Source of the DNA: Himantopus leucocephalus
Lineage: Eukaryota > Chordata > Aves > Charadriiformes > Recurvirostridae
Assembly (NCBI GenBank): GCA_003993805.1
Contig: RSEF01000005.1
Coordinates: forward strand, 13,097,947 to 13,161,946
Length of the DNA: 64,000 nt
Direction: 5' to 3'
Part shown: one piece after another, positions 1 to 13,700 of the stretch
Numbering within the stretch: the first letter of the stretch is position 1
Layout of the letters: every line of letters starts with the position of its first letter
Program-made: the position numbers and the translations under genes
The notes under the pieces: generated by a model
What the model saw: the letters and a program-made list of their open reading frames with translations, nothing else
Databases searched by the model: none
What the model was told of the DNA's origin: nothing

Positions 1-3000
1 TCTTGAGGCCACACATGGGTACCCTATTTGTATGCAAAGGTCTCATGTGATAGCAATAATCGACTAGCATATCCCTGGATATAATAGTAGAGTATTCAGA
101 CACAGCAAAGATGGTAGAATCTGGTTCTCAAAACGATAAACTGAACCAGAAAAGCAAATAGCTATTTCCATCAAGCACTGCAGAGCCTCCTAATGCCTAT
201 ACACCTCTCTTGATGTAAATTTGTCATTTTTCACAGGTCACTGCCCATTTGGGCCTTTCTGGTATGTGCTCATTTTTATTTAGGTTGGGTTTTTTTTTCC
301 CCCACAGATATTTGACTCAGACTAGTGACAATGAAAACAAAGGTATCTCAAGATTAATGCTATTTGAGTTACTCCCTCAATCAACCCTCTTTACTACTTC
401 ATCTAGGTTTTACCTTTTTGTCCAACATCAGACAATAAAATTAGGCGAAAGGAAATCAGAAAGGTGAGAATAATTTCAAAGCAAACTACGGAAGTATGGC
501 AAGTGTCTTAACTAGAAGCACACTTAGAGGTCAAGTATCATAATATTCACAGGGTTTCCTATTTCAATACTATGGGGAAGAGATAATACACATTTCTTGA
601 TAAGGACAATGAAATTATCACAATTTTAATACTTGAAATGGCAAAATAACATCATCGGAGACAAAAATCAAGTCTTCTGTTAACACAATTCAATGAAAAA
701 CACATCAAAGGCATGAAAAAGTCAAACACAATATTGCAGAATTAGTTATAAAGGGCCACATTTTCAGCTCACCTTAATTAAGACTCCGATGTTAGTTCAT
801 GTGTAAGATACCAACCCATAAACGATCCCCCTGCTTATATAACTTTGCACTTTGGATTCTCTTGAGCAGGAACTGTACGTGCCACGCGCAGGCAAAAATA
901 CCTGCGCACCCCTACGGTAGCCACAGGAGTACAAAACACTAGCCACCGGACTACAAACCGCTGCTGAAAATCTGGCCCCACGCTACTGAGAGAACAGATG
1001 TCTCTTTCCTTCACCACAGCAAGATTATGGAAGCACCTTATCTGTAGAGCGGACAGCAGTTATTGGAAGACTTTATCAGCCCACATGTTAGCTCATTAGA
1101 AGCAATATTTACAAGAATAAAAGGTTTCTGAAAAATAGATGCATGCGTTCATTTGGATCTAATTTAGGTTTAGTAAAAATGTTAAAATTCAGCAAGCCAC
1201 AGCAAAGGTGCATTGGCAAATCAGACATGCCGAGAGCAGTTAGTTCTTACTTTTAAGGTGTTTAAACAAATGTGTAGTGAAATCCATTGCTTAAGGGGGA
1301 GTGAGGTGGCTGTGGTACAGAAGGTGAGGGTGCTTTAGATGGATAGGTCAACTGCTGAGCTAGAAGGGATCACATACAGGAATTAGGCTGCACAATCAAA
1401 CATTCATATTATAAATGGAGCAACCTTAATTTTCTACCACATGAATATAGGAAACCTGATTAGTAATGCAATGAGGTGTTACACTGTTTTAGTTCTACGG
1501 AACACAATTTAAACAACATTTCTACCTGCTGTTTTTTTTCTATTAGTTGCATAAGTTATGCAAATAAACATTCCTGTTTTGATGAGAATATGGACAATCT
1601 ATCTTAAGATGAAGTTTCACAGAACATTTTACAGCACAACACTGATACAACCTAACCCAGCCCTGCTTTTAAAACGGCAGTTCTGGAATAGCACCTATAT
1701 TTGCTAATTTGATTTCAAGGTGTCACTCAGGTTGTACAGGTTTTCAACATTTCCTTTGTTATATGCCAACGACCAGAAACAAAAACAATATAAAGAAAAA
1801 ATCACACAAAAAAAATTATATATCCATGTAACATTGTGCTTAGTACAGTGCATGATATTGTAAATATATTTTCAGGATAAAGAATACAATGATTAAAACT
1901 ATCCTTGTTTATAAAACAGAGTAACGGTATTAGAAGACAATAATCATGAAACTAAAGAGAGTGAAACTCAGTCTTAAATTCTGCTTTTACATTTTGGAGG
2001 GCCAAAGGCAGACCTAACTCCAAAACACACAATTTATTAAAAGACTTCTTGATGCTCCTGCATTTGATTTTAATCTTCCAGATTCTTGGCATGATTTCTA
2101 TTTAAAAGGTTGATTTCTTTAAAAGGTTGATTTGATTTTAAAAGGAACACGGGAACTCTAAAATGCTGCTTTACATGAATTAGATAAATGTACAATTTAC
2201 TTTAAAAGATTTATATTATCATAGCATCTTAACATAACTGCTTCCCCCTGAAAAATGGGAAAAGTTAAGCTTCACAGTCTTTTTCATAAGCAAATCTTTG
2301 TAAAAAATCTCGATATTTAGTTTGGATTTGCAGATATGCTCTGCTTCATCAACAAGGAGCAAATGAGAAAAAAAAATCAAACTACAAAAATAAGAATGTG
2401 AAGGAATCTGTAAAATTAGAATAAATGAGAATGTGCTGTGCAAAGCATCAAATGCTTTTCTTTTCAATCACTTTAGATCATCACAAAATAGGCCGTAACT
2501 AAAAAACTTGAACACTTTTTATGGTTTGTACATTTTCTATCAAAACCAAACCACTCTGGCTTTTTTTAGAATTCCTTGAAAGGTGTTTGTTTTTAAAGGA
2601 GTAAGTAACAATTGAAATCAAAACAAGACACGTTCCAAGAAGTGAGAGAGATACACATGTGGCAGGGAAAGCTGTGCACGGACATAAAGGTTTGGGCTTC
2701 CTTAAAGAATCAAGGAAGTGGCTACTATGTTAGGTTTTTTCAAGTGTCTGAAAGACAAAAGGGCTAGATGCTATACTTCACAAAGAAAATTAAGTCAAAA
2801 ATCATCTAGCAACTGACTGCAAATTTTTTTCAAGCAGCATTTAAATGTTTCAGTGCCGATACACACTTTAATTCCCTCTTTTGGGAGAACTATAAAGAAT
2901 TAAGACTTCTGCGGTTACATATACCTAAGAATATGTGGTGATCACACTTTTGAAATAATTACAATTAAAAAAAAAATACAAACCAAAAACCTGTAGTAAT

Positions 3001-4566
3001 GAAAACATAGCTACTGCATTCACTATACAACATAAAATGATCAAACATATTTCAGTACTGTACAGTTACTGCAACTTCACGCACACCCAGAAGTACCTTA
3101 ACTGGCCACGTGAAGACTGTTTAGTATGGCAGGCACTCTGCTCTTGTTCTACTAACACAGAGGAATAATTTCAAGCATGAGCTGCGTTCATCTTGGTTGA
3201 TCTTAGCTTTGGTGCTAAATTTTCCCAGGAGAAGCTAGAACTCATGTGGCAAAACACTGTGTTGGGTCATACCTCCTGAAACACAAAGTCGCTCTCCATA
3301 ACCAAAGCGCTTGAGTCCCTGTTACAAGGACCTCATTACTAGAACTGGGACCAGACTGCCGGCAGAGAAGCCGTTTTGACTCACAGATGCCTGAAGGTCC
3401 AAAAAGTTGTTCCTGAAATGATCCCAAGATTTTACAGTTCTGTGGTGTTTTGTTTCGTTGGGTTTTTTTAATAATGTCTAGCTGCCTCAGTGAATCATTT
3501 TATGCCTTCCAGTCAGTTAAATTACCCACAGAACCTCTCCAAAATCTCAAGATTCGTATCTTGAAAATGGATTCCATCCTCTCAAAATCACATTCCCCCC
3601 AGGTTTAGCTGCCACTGCATCCATGAGTATACAGCCACATTCAATCAACAGTCAGTTACTATAGATGCATATTAGGCATCTGGATATTGGAATAATCTGT
3701 CTTTAATGGGAAAGTCTTAAGGGCTCCTGTGGCAAGTGCCATAAGTTTAAACTGACAACTTCAGATGAGAAATGTGCATATTTTTTCTCCATCATAGTTG
3801 AAGTTTCCATTATTTCCATTCTCCACTGGAACAGTGAACTGTGCCAGTTATAAATGGCCAGTCAGATACTTGCTAGAATAGCTGCTGCATGTATTACTGT
3901 GTGATACAAATCTCTTGACATTTCGTACTTATTTCAACTATAAAGCAATCAAGAGTGAAATTATCACTTTCAGTAATGTATTGCAACGGATCTATTAATT
4001 TCCAGGCATCAAGCAGAATTCATGCACGGCTGTCTTGCTCTGACCTCTAATCTTGGTCACCAAACAGAAACATGCCAATACCCATTTTACAATGTCTTTT
4101 TCAGCCCAGTGTCATACAGCTCAAGCTGCAAGTGATTGTACTCTAATCTCAATCACCGGACCAGGGAATCTTTCTGTTAAAAAAAAAATTAAAACCCCCT
4201 TTGTCTTGATTTTTTTAAGTCACAGAACAGTTTATATTTAAAAAATGAATATAGAAATACCTCATTTAACGTAACTATAGGGAATTCATTGAAAATGCTA
4301 ATTTTTTAGTACTATTAGTAAGAGCAAGTTTCCAAGCTCTGAACTTACTGATCGTACTATTTTGTCCCCTTCACCCTGTCCATTGGAGGCCAAATAAGTC
4401 AACATAAATCTTTAGTCTCTCTAAATTTGTTATCTATGCACACTTTTCACTATTTTGAATATGAATGACTAGAACTCTCTCCTATGCCAGGAGTTCAGCA
4501 ACAACCCCACACAACTTTAGAAGCTGGTAAGAAATAGCTGTTATTTTGTAAATAACTAAGTATTAC
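1..4566 (-). other. PLEKHA7: Terminal intron, last coding codons and probable 3'UTR of long PLEKHA7
   Basis: There is no long reading frame on either strand. The last exon of the long form must start here and complete a codon beginning with G. Minus-strand acceptors that could do so and then reach a stop soon include GTGTTTCAG ending at 3280 (about 13 residues, stop near 3233) and AAATTTAG ending near 3214 (about 14 residues, stop near 3172). Neither is convincing without alignment. The remainder is AT-rich and looks like 3'UTR or intergenic DNA. In mammals the convergent neighbour on this side is C11orf58, but no part of it is recognisable here. Confidence 0.4.
2033..2038 (-). promoter_or_regulatory. 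Candidate polyadenylation signal, long PLEKHA7 transcript
   Basis: The minus strand reads AATAAA followed closely by TTGTGTGTTTTGG, a GU-rich stretch of the kind found downstream of cleavage sites. It lies about 2.5 kb beyond the last placed coding exon. The only other minus-strand AATAAA in the first 4.5 kb is at 275-280. Moderately supported. Confidence 0.45.
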
Positions 4567-4709
4567 CTGCTACCTCCTTGCTCCTCTGAGAGGCTTCAGA
4601 AGCCAAAGCGTATGATATGGTAATGATGCGCTCCTGCTCTTGCAGCTGTGAATCTAAATCAACCGAGTTGTGTTTGTCCTGGGCAACAGTAGGCTGTAGA
4701 TTGTGCATA
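4567..4709 (-). CDS. PLEKHA7: PLEKHA7 long-isoform exon 3 of the extension
   Basis: The exon has 143 nt. One base finishes the Ser codon, 47 codons follow, and one base is left over. It encodes [40 protein letters not shown] and QRSKEVA. The acceptor is CCCACTAG and the likely donor GCAG|GTAATA. Read-through would give Gly-Asn-Thr-stop. Known long isoforms carry only a few more residues beyond this point, so a very short last coding exon is expected below. Confidence 0.92.
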
Positions 4710-7700
4710 CTAGTGGGAAAGTGCAAAACAACATTAACATTTACAAACATAAAGAAGAATCCACCATGCAGACGAGAACAAGCTTGAATTCACACAGCAG
4801 TTTTCAGATCTCATCTATCAAGATCTGTATTTTATTGAAGTTCTTTAAACTAGTGTTAGATATTGTATGTAAATAACTGCAGCATATAAAGACAAATGAT
4901 GCAGCCATTACACATTCAGCCACAATTTCTGCATAGCCTGAAGTACATCTGAAAGTCCTTTGCTATAAATACACTGTTTACATGAAAGCACTACCAAAAA
5001 ATGCTATTTATTTGAAGTTGTTAATAAAATTTCTTGTTAGTGCCCAGAGGAAAAAGTATAACCTGGTGGTCCTCAGCCACAAACTCTTTCCAAAGAGACA
5101 GCAGATACTTGAGGTAATGAAATTCTCGAAACCGAATGTTTCACTTGACTCTACATTAGCTGTAAGTAGCCAAAAGTGTTCTTTCAGAACTCCAGCTCTC
5201 TGGAGACAACTGAAACTTGCTCTCACACTGACTTTTCTTCTGCTTTTGGCCCGATCTGTGCCTTTCCTTCCTCCTCACTCTTATCTACAAGTTGCTTGCT
5301 AAGGAATCACTACTATTTTAGGATGCTCTGAAAAAGAAAATGGACATACACAGAATTTGTCATTATGTCCTCCACCCTGTTTTAAAAAGGAGCTTTAAAT
5401 ATACTATGTAAATTCTGTGTGCATTTTCTAAAAGCCACAAGTTACACTTAGATAATTCAATAGGAGTTAGACTGTTGTATGAAGTTAGTTCCCAATGTTT
5501 AACATCAGCCCCTAGATAAGATTTGGAAAAAAACTGACCTGGATTTAGTAAGAATATTCTTTATCTTTTCTGCTTTACGCTGCCTTGCTGCCAGTTCTTC
5601 TGTAGAAAGAGGCTCTTCTGGCTCCAGTTCAACATAGCGTTCTGGAATTGCAACCTTCTCAGGTTTTGACAGCTGTGGAAAGAAAGCAAGCGTCAAGTTT
5701 TTAATAACAAAGACTTAAAAAAAATTGAGATAAGTTCTCCTCAATGGGAGAACACAGGGAAAAGAATAAAGCTTTGGCTTTCACAGTCAATACGTGTACC
5801 TGATACTAAACACTCCCTCTGGATATGAGCTGATGCCCTTTTAACAGTGTCTTTTCCCTCTGATTCATTTTACTTTAGAAGATAGATCGAACAAATATTA
5901 AAGAAGATTACAACAGAAATCAGAATCAAAAGGGAACCTTTCTTCAGCCTGAGGCTTAGAGCCCAAAATAGGCCACTGCCTAAAACTGTTACAGTGGAAA
6001 GAAGCAACTACTACAAGGCTCACTGGACAACCTGAGATTTTAATGTCATGATATTTATATTGTGCCAGTGAGAACTTCCTACAATTGAAAGGAAATATCA
6101 CCTAAAGTTTTAATCTAGCGTATCATTCTTTTGAGACTGCATGATATTCTTCTGTGAGCAGTGGAGAAAAGAAAAAAAAACCAACCAAAAAAACCCCAAC
6201 AGTTTGTAATCATCTTAGGAAATTCTTTGACTACAAAATCTGAAATTGTAGGTGTTCAAAAACTGTCTAGGGAACTGACCCAGAAATGCATTAACATCGT
6301 GCAATGTAACAACACGTTGCATACACTTAATTCTGTAGAGTGAAAATTCTAATACGATTGCACAAAAGCTAGCGACAAGTTTTTGTTAGGATCAGTTTCT
6401 TTCCGGGAAATTTTTGCTCCACATAAGAGACCCAGATCACCCAATGAAAATTCAGCTTACAAATGGACTTTGAAAACCAATGCTTATTATACAGAACAGA
6501 TTGCTTTTGAAAAGCATAAGTAGAGGATGTGTGAATAAATAAAAATAAGTAAAGAGGTACTATTTTTTTTCTTCTCTGTAGATTTCTGTTAAAACACTCG
6601 TGAGGTGATAAATTTTCAAAACTCAGTTTTAAATAAAAATAATCCTAAATTCTTCACCGCCACACTAATTCAATGGCATACATGAAGTGGCCTGACCTAA
6701 CCCTCAGTGATTAGGCTCAGTAATTTGCAGGCAATCATAGACCCAAAGCATACCATACGGTCATTGGCATTCATAATCACATTAAAATCACAACCTCAAA
6801 TTTTGATACTTCCTTCTCAGTAAACCCAAGGCCAATGCTGTGTGAAAAATCCTCATTTTCCACTATACTTTTTTTACCTTCAAATCCAACTCCTCTCTGG
6901 AGCTCTGTAGCTATGTGTGTATATATATATATTCTTTTTTTTAAAAAAATGTGTATCTATCTCCATACTATAACTAACCTAGACCAGCTCATCCTGCCAC
7001 GTCCAGAATAACAAATTCAGTTATCATGTGAAGAGCAGATTTATTAGCCTTAAAGACACAACTGAGTACGTTTCCTTATGAGGCACAGAAGTACCTCAGG
7101 TACAGAAGTGTCTGCCAGGTGAAGAGGATGGGTACGTGAAATAGAAAAGGACAACAGGGCTAACTTGTGAAAGAAGCTTTACATTCAGAGCTTCAAACCT
7201 GCTTCAGTTACTCTGAAGTAGGACAGAAATGCCTATAAGCAAAAATGTTTCCTATCCTAGGCTGAAGGAGCTAATTTGGATGTACAAAGTGATTCATGTT
7301 GCCTTACAAGCCTTCTGGAAAAAAATTCAATAGCAGAGTGCAACAAGAAAAGGCAATACAACGAAAGTATTTTTTCTGTTTCTGAAGTTTACAGGAGCAC
7401 TGCATTTTCTGTAGAAGATATACAAAGATTAATTGAAAGATACATTCAGTTCATAGAGATTAACAGATAAAGGCTTACAGATTCAACCTCTTACAAATAT
7501 CACTCTATATTAAATGATACATTGCCAACAGCTTTCAGAAGAGTAAAGGTGCTTTCTAGTCTAATTATCATTAATAATTTTACTGATTTTCCGTCTACCA
7601 TGACATTTTACACATGCATAGTACCTACTGAAATCTTTCCACTTGCTATATTATTTCTTTTCCACAAGATGGCTCAATCGCATTTCAAACAAATACTTTA

Positions 7701-10700
7701 CTCAGTTACTAGAGTTTAAAAAAAGATCTAGTGCCCAGAACAGCAACCAAGTCATTTGAAAAGCTGACAGAAAGGTGTTTTTTGTTCTGACCAGAATAAA
7801 GCAGCGCTTCCTCTTCTCTACTGTGTTTTGCCAGTCAAAATGAAGAGCAAAATAGCTCTGGGGAACTAACTTTTACTTCATTGCTGTTTCTGATTTTCAA
7901 ATACTCTTGATGTTATGAAAAAAAATTGGTGCCCAAGTTATCTCTTCCTCCATTTTACCAGTTAGAGGACAGGGAGCAGCCAGAAATGGACAGATAATGC
8001 ATATCAACTCCTGCCTACGTGGCTGGTGCCATCGTGAGAGTTTTGGCTTTTATGACAATGGGACATTCTTTGATGACTATAACCTGTTAGAGAGGGATGG
8101 AATCCACCTGTCTAGAAGAGGCAACGGAATCTTTGGCAGCAGGCTGGCTAGCTTGATAACATGGGCTTTAAACTGAAGGACTCGGGGGGGCGGTGTCCAA
8201 AATGGCAGTGCTCATGTCATCGCATCCAACTGGGGAATAAGCCAGGCCAATCAGAGCAGCAACAAATGCTCCTTAGCTGATTCCCAAAATGAGGACTAGA
8301 AGGCCAACCAACTCAAGGGTGTGTATGGCTACAGTGGATCCTCTTGCTCCCCTCCAGGGAAACCTGTATGTTCGATTACCCCTCTGAAATGCCTGTACAC
8401 CAACACACGCAGCATGGGGAACAAACAGGAAGAATCAGAGATTTCTGTGTGGTCGCAGGACCGTGATCTCATTGCAACTACAGAGACACGGTGGGATAAC
8501 TCGAATGACTGGAATGCTGTCATGGATAGCTACATACTTTTTAGGAAAGACAGGCCAGTGTGGCGAGGTCGTGGAGTTGCTCTCTATGTGAGAGAGCAGC
8601 TGGAATGTATCAAGCTCTGCCTAGGGGTGGATGAAGAACGTGTTGAGAGCTTATGGGTAAGAATTAAGGGGCAGGCTAAAATGTGAGACACTATTGTGGC
8701 TGTTTACTACAGACCACCGGATCAGGAAGGGGAAGTCGATGTGGCCTTCTACAGACAGCTGGAAATAGCCTCACAATAACAGGGCCTGGGTTCTCAGCCA
8801 CCCTGATATTTGCTGGAAAGGCAATACAGCCAGGCACACACAGTCCAGGAGGTTTCTGCAGATAACTTTTGATAAGTTTTGATGATAACTTTTTGACACA
8901 GGTGGTGGAGGAACCAACAAGGAGAGGTGCACTGCTAGATCTTGTGCTGACAAAGAAAGAAAGACTAGTTGGGGATGTGAAGATTGGGGGTAGCCTTGGC
9001 TGTAGATCATGAGATGGTGGAGTTCAGAATCCTGCATGGAAGAAGCAGCGCAAAAAGGAGAATTACAACCCTGAACTTCAGGAGAGCTAACTTTGGCCTC
9101 TTCAAAGACCTACTTGGAGGAATCCCATGGGTTAAGGCTCTAGAAGGTAGGGGGATCAAAGAGAGCTGGTTAATATTCAAGCAGCCCTTACTCCAAGCTC
9201 AAGATTGGTGCATCCCTAGGAGCAAGAAATCAAGCAAAGGAGGCAGGAGACCTGCATGGATGAGCCAAGAGCTTCTGGTAAAACTCAAATGGAGGAAGGA
9301 AGTCTACAGAATGTGGAAAAAGGGACTGGCTGCTTGGATGAAATATAGGAACATTGTCAGGGTATGCAGGGATGCAATGAAGAAGGCTAAGGCCCACTTG
9401 GAATTAAACCTGGCAAGAGATGTCAAGGACAGTAAGAAGGGCTTCTTCAAGTACATCAGTAGTAAAAGGAATACTAGGGAAAATGTGGGCTCACTGCTGA
9501 ATAAGGTGGGTGCCTGGTGAAGGAGGAGAAGGTGGGGTTACTGAATGCCTTCTTTGCTTCAGTCTTTACTGTTAAGGCTGGCACTCGGGAATCCCAGACC
9601 CTGGAGGTAAGAGAGAGAAACTGGAGAAAAGGTAAGCTTAGGAAGCGTGGGTTTGATGAGTGGACAGTGAGGTGGATTGAGAACTGGCTGAACGGCAGAG
9701 CTCAGAGGGCTGTGATCAGTGGCACAGAGTCTAGTTGAAGGCCTGAAACTAGCGGTGTTCCCCAGGGGTCAATACGGGGTTCAGTCTTACTCCGTATATT
9801 CATCAATGACCTGGATGAGGGGACAGAATGTACCCTCAACAAGCTTGCTGATGACACAAAACTGGGAGGAGCGGCTGACACACCAGANNNNNNNNNNNNN
9901 NNNNNNNNNNNNNNNNNNNNNNNNNNNNNNNNNNNNNNNNNNNNNNNNNNNNNNNNNNNNNNNNNNNNNNNNNNNNNNNNNNNNNNNCCTGCATCTGTTT
10001 AGCCTGGAGAAGAGAAGACTGAGAGGGGATTCAATCAATGCTTAAAAATACCTAAAGGGAGGGTGTCAACAGGATGCGGCCATACTTTTTTCAGTGGTGC
10101 CCAGCGACAGGACAAGAGGCAATGGGCACAAGCTGGAACACAGGAAATTCCATCTGAACATAAGGAAATACTTCTTTGCTTTAAGGGTGGCAGTGCACTG
10201 GAACAGGCTGCCCAGAGAGGTGGTGGAGTCTCCTCCTCTGGAGATATTCAAAACCTGCCTGGATATGTTCCTGTCCAACCTGCTCTAGGTGAACCTGCTT
10301 TGGCCAGGGGGTTGGACTAGATCATCTCCGATGATCTCCCTTCCAACCCCTACCATTCTGTGAGTCTCATCTTTTTTTTCCAATTTGTATAACATTGTCT
10401 AACTTAATCCCATTTTCCTCTATAAAGGCTGAGATGTCTATTTCAAACAGTAGAGCAAACCTTTCAATTTCTTCTCTCCACTAAAACACAACACAAACCT
10501 TATAGAGATTCTAAGTGCCAGGCCATAAATTTTCAATACCCAAAAGACACCTTTTAGTTCAAACTTCCAGCTAACTTTTGAAAGAAAAGATGAGAATTCA
10601 CTACCTAAAACTTAGAAAGGTTAATATTTTGGGGCACAGAATAGAAGGCAAAAACTGATGAGTGTTACCTCTCTGCTGATATCTAAATCATAGTCTTGAG

Positions 10701-13700
10701 GCTCCAGGTCTGTCTCTGTCACTGCTACTGGCTGAACTTTTAACCATTCATTTTCATCCTTGTCTTCTCCACGAATTGCCCTCTCAAGTAACTGCAAATC
10801 AAATTCTTGCTCTCGTTTCCACTGGTAACAGATACAAAACAATTAACAGCATTCAACCATACTGACAAATTCATCATTTAGCAATGTACGTTACTACTGC
10901 TGCAAATGATATATTGCTGAAAGAATCCCCAGAGCAAACTCCTTAACTGACAAGAAAACAAAAATGCAACTGTATTTCTTGGAACATGTGGCTGGGAGAC
11001 TTGATCTCTACCTGTGCTGCACAGATTTTGGAGTATTGTTTAATTTTACAGGGAACGTTCAGTGCTATTAAATTCCAACAAATGTATTAATAGCAATTTC
11101 CCATATGCTGATTAACATAGAACTAGCTACACACAAACATCTTTGGAAGCACAGATGTCAATACAAGTGAGTCTATGGACTGACAGACATTCTAGGCATT
11201 CTAACCAGGCTGTGCTCTGTGATTTTGAATCACTACACAGAAAGGGTATTTATATTGCAGGTTGAGAATTGCTACTGGAAAATTTTATGTATCTTTCTAG
11301 AATAATACCTAGTGATTAAAGCTGATAATATTTTACATACTAGCATTAACTTGTCTTGAATTTAAAAAATAGTAATTTAGTAACTTCCAAGCTCTTGTGT
11401 CTTTAGTAAAGTAAACTTTACTAAAGTTATCTTTACCTGCAAAGATAGAAAAATCTTTCACATTCTGTCTTTACAAGGTAAATATTTAGCAATAATAAAT
11501 TCAGAAAGTATTTAAATTAAGCAGCACAATTTTAGAGTTCCCAAATCATTGCGTAGTAGCTCCTTCATAACTACATACAATACAGCTGCATATAAACTCA
11601 TGCTTAACGACACTACCAACGCTTTTTTGTTCAAATATTAAGTTCAGTTGCAGCATTGCTCCATCCAGCAGATCTCAGCGACTTTACCATACAGAATTGA
11701 AACATGATATTTAAAGCAGTGGGAAAGAGAAGGAACAAAAATGACAACAACAAAAAAATTGTCTCCTCAAGCATTTGAGAGTATCAACAGGAGAACGTGC
11801 CATTATGTGTTTCTTAAAAGCACCTCTGCTATTTCTGTTACAAATCTTTGGCTTGTTTTGGTTGAAGTTTGAACTTCATATGAAGTCCTTAGACTTCATT
11901 ATGCTCCTTGCATTAATACATCTAATTGAAACCTATTCATGCACAAGCTCTCAATATTCACTCAGAAGATACATATCTTCCACGTATATTAAAAAAGTTA
12001 AATAGCTAAAAGGCAATTATATATCAAAAATTAATGTTTCTTTACAGAATTCAAAAGAGAAAAAAATGTTTTCTCATATGAGTACTTCGAACTCATTCTT
12101 CTACTCATATTCGAACCAGGCCTGATTGACATAGTGTATTTTAAATACCCAGTATCATTTTCAAGTTATTATATATAGGTAAGAAAAACATCAAACCATT
12201 ATTACCAAGCAGTATTTTTATTGGCTTTGATGTTACGACTTTACATTAAAAAGGCATTGTATATAACAAATGAATTCATGTACTGTGATCAATGCTTAAA
12301 ATGTCATACTACACTTGAGAGCTGACCGATTAAAAATTAGAGTTACACATACAATGTATGTTTAAAGCAAATGTTACATACTGAGCAGCACTTCAATTAC
12401 ACATTTAAATGTTTGCCATTTTGGCTGCTAAATAACTGTAATGCTGTAAGTAATTGTGCTATGAAACATGCTTTTTGCGTATCGAAGCCCCATAGGTACA
12501 AGAGATGACCTCTGCAAAACATTGGTAGGGCTGAAAGATTCTATTTTAATTCTTTACAGCAAGAAAAAGACCAAGATGGCACCCAAATTTATAGATAAAG
12601 TGTTTGCCACAAGTGTTAATAAAGAGTGTTATGAAAACGTTTAAATTCGACTTGTGTATGTTACGTGAATCAGGAAACATAAGAAGCTCAGATTTAGTTT
12701 TTCTAATTAAAATACGAAAATAACAGTGATACTATAGTTCTACAGTTCCCAAATATTATGCACTATCTTTAATAAATTTGTGATCACAAACCAGAAGACA
12801 AAAATAGATGAATGTCTCCAAGTAGTGCACTCGTATTTACTGGGAAAGTAAATACAAATAACTGGTTGTAAATTAGTTCTACTGAACAGTGGGAATGAAA
12901 GGTTGAATATTATAGCTTTTTTTTAATGCCAGCAATTGACACACATGTACTAAATGCAATTAAGCCTGGTAAAAATTGAGTAGTCCAGTTAGAAGTTTTA
13001 AAATAACTACAAAATTCTGCAAATTAAAAACAAGCAAACAAAAAAAGAGGCATTAGGTATGATAAGTGACGAATCTAAAAGCAAGAGATCTTGTGCAATG
13101 AATTAGGTAAAACAAGGTGATCATTCTAAAGCTCTAGTGGACCAAATAAAAAAATAAATTAAAAGACCACAGCATAAGTGCAATTACAGTACAATCTTGG
13201 TTTAGCACCAAGTGAGCGACTGGGTAACTTCACCAATTAGAATTGCTTTGGTTAGTATCCAAAATGTATCTTTACAAACTTATCACCTGTACAGCATTTA
13301 ATCTCAGAACGCAACAAAAATCCTTTTCTTCAGCAGCTTAAATTTGAGCCTTATTAGAATATTCTACATTTCGAGCTTTAAAGAAGAATTTGTATCAATT
13401 AAAACACATTAGCTCTTACATAAATTTCTAATCAGCATGATCAGATTTTAAAACGGATTATCCATGTATCATCTCTTTAAAAAAAAACAAACACCACCCT
13501 GGACTGATATTACCACAACTATCTTGCAGCCTAATTTGTGGATTAAAAAGAAAAATACCCACGGTGAATAAGAACATTCTAAAAGGCCCATTCCATTATG
13601 AAGCAGTTTTAAAACTGTACAATTTTCTTACACTTTCTAAATACAATTCCAATAAAAACCAATCATGTCTCTGACATCACTCCAATATACTCACATCTCC

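Noticed and set aside
1116..1121. Plus-strand AATAAA as the 3' end of the convergent neighbour gene
   Set aside because: No coding sequence or other evidence of that gene is visible here, and AATAAA is common in AT-rich DNA.
4574..4574. Alternative donor GAG|GTAGCA in the last placed exon
   Set aside because: The donor GCAG|GTAATA seven bases on keeps the conserved Val-Ala after RSKxVA. The earlier site would remove these residues.
8321..9738. Several plus-strand reading frames of 73 to 178 codons
   Set aside because: They are pieces of the CR1 element's ORF2 broken by frameshifts and stops, not host genes.
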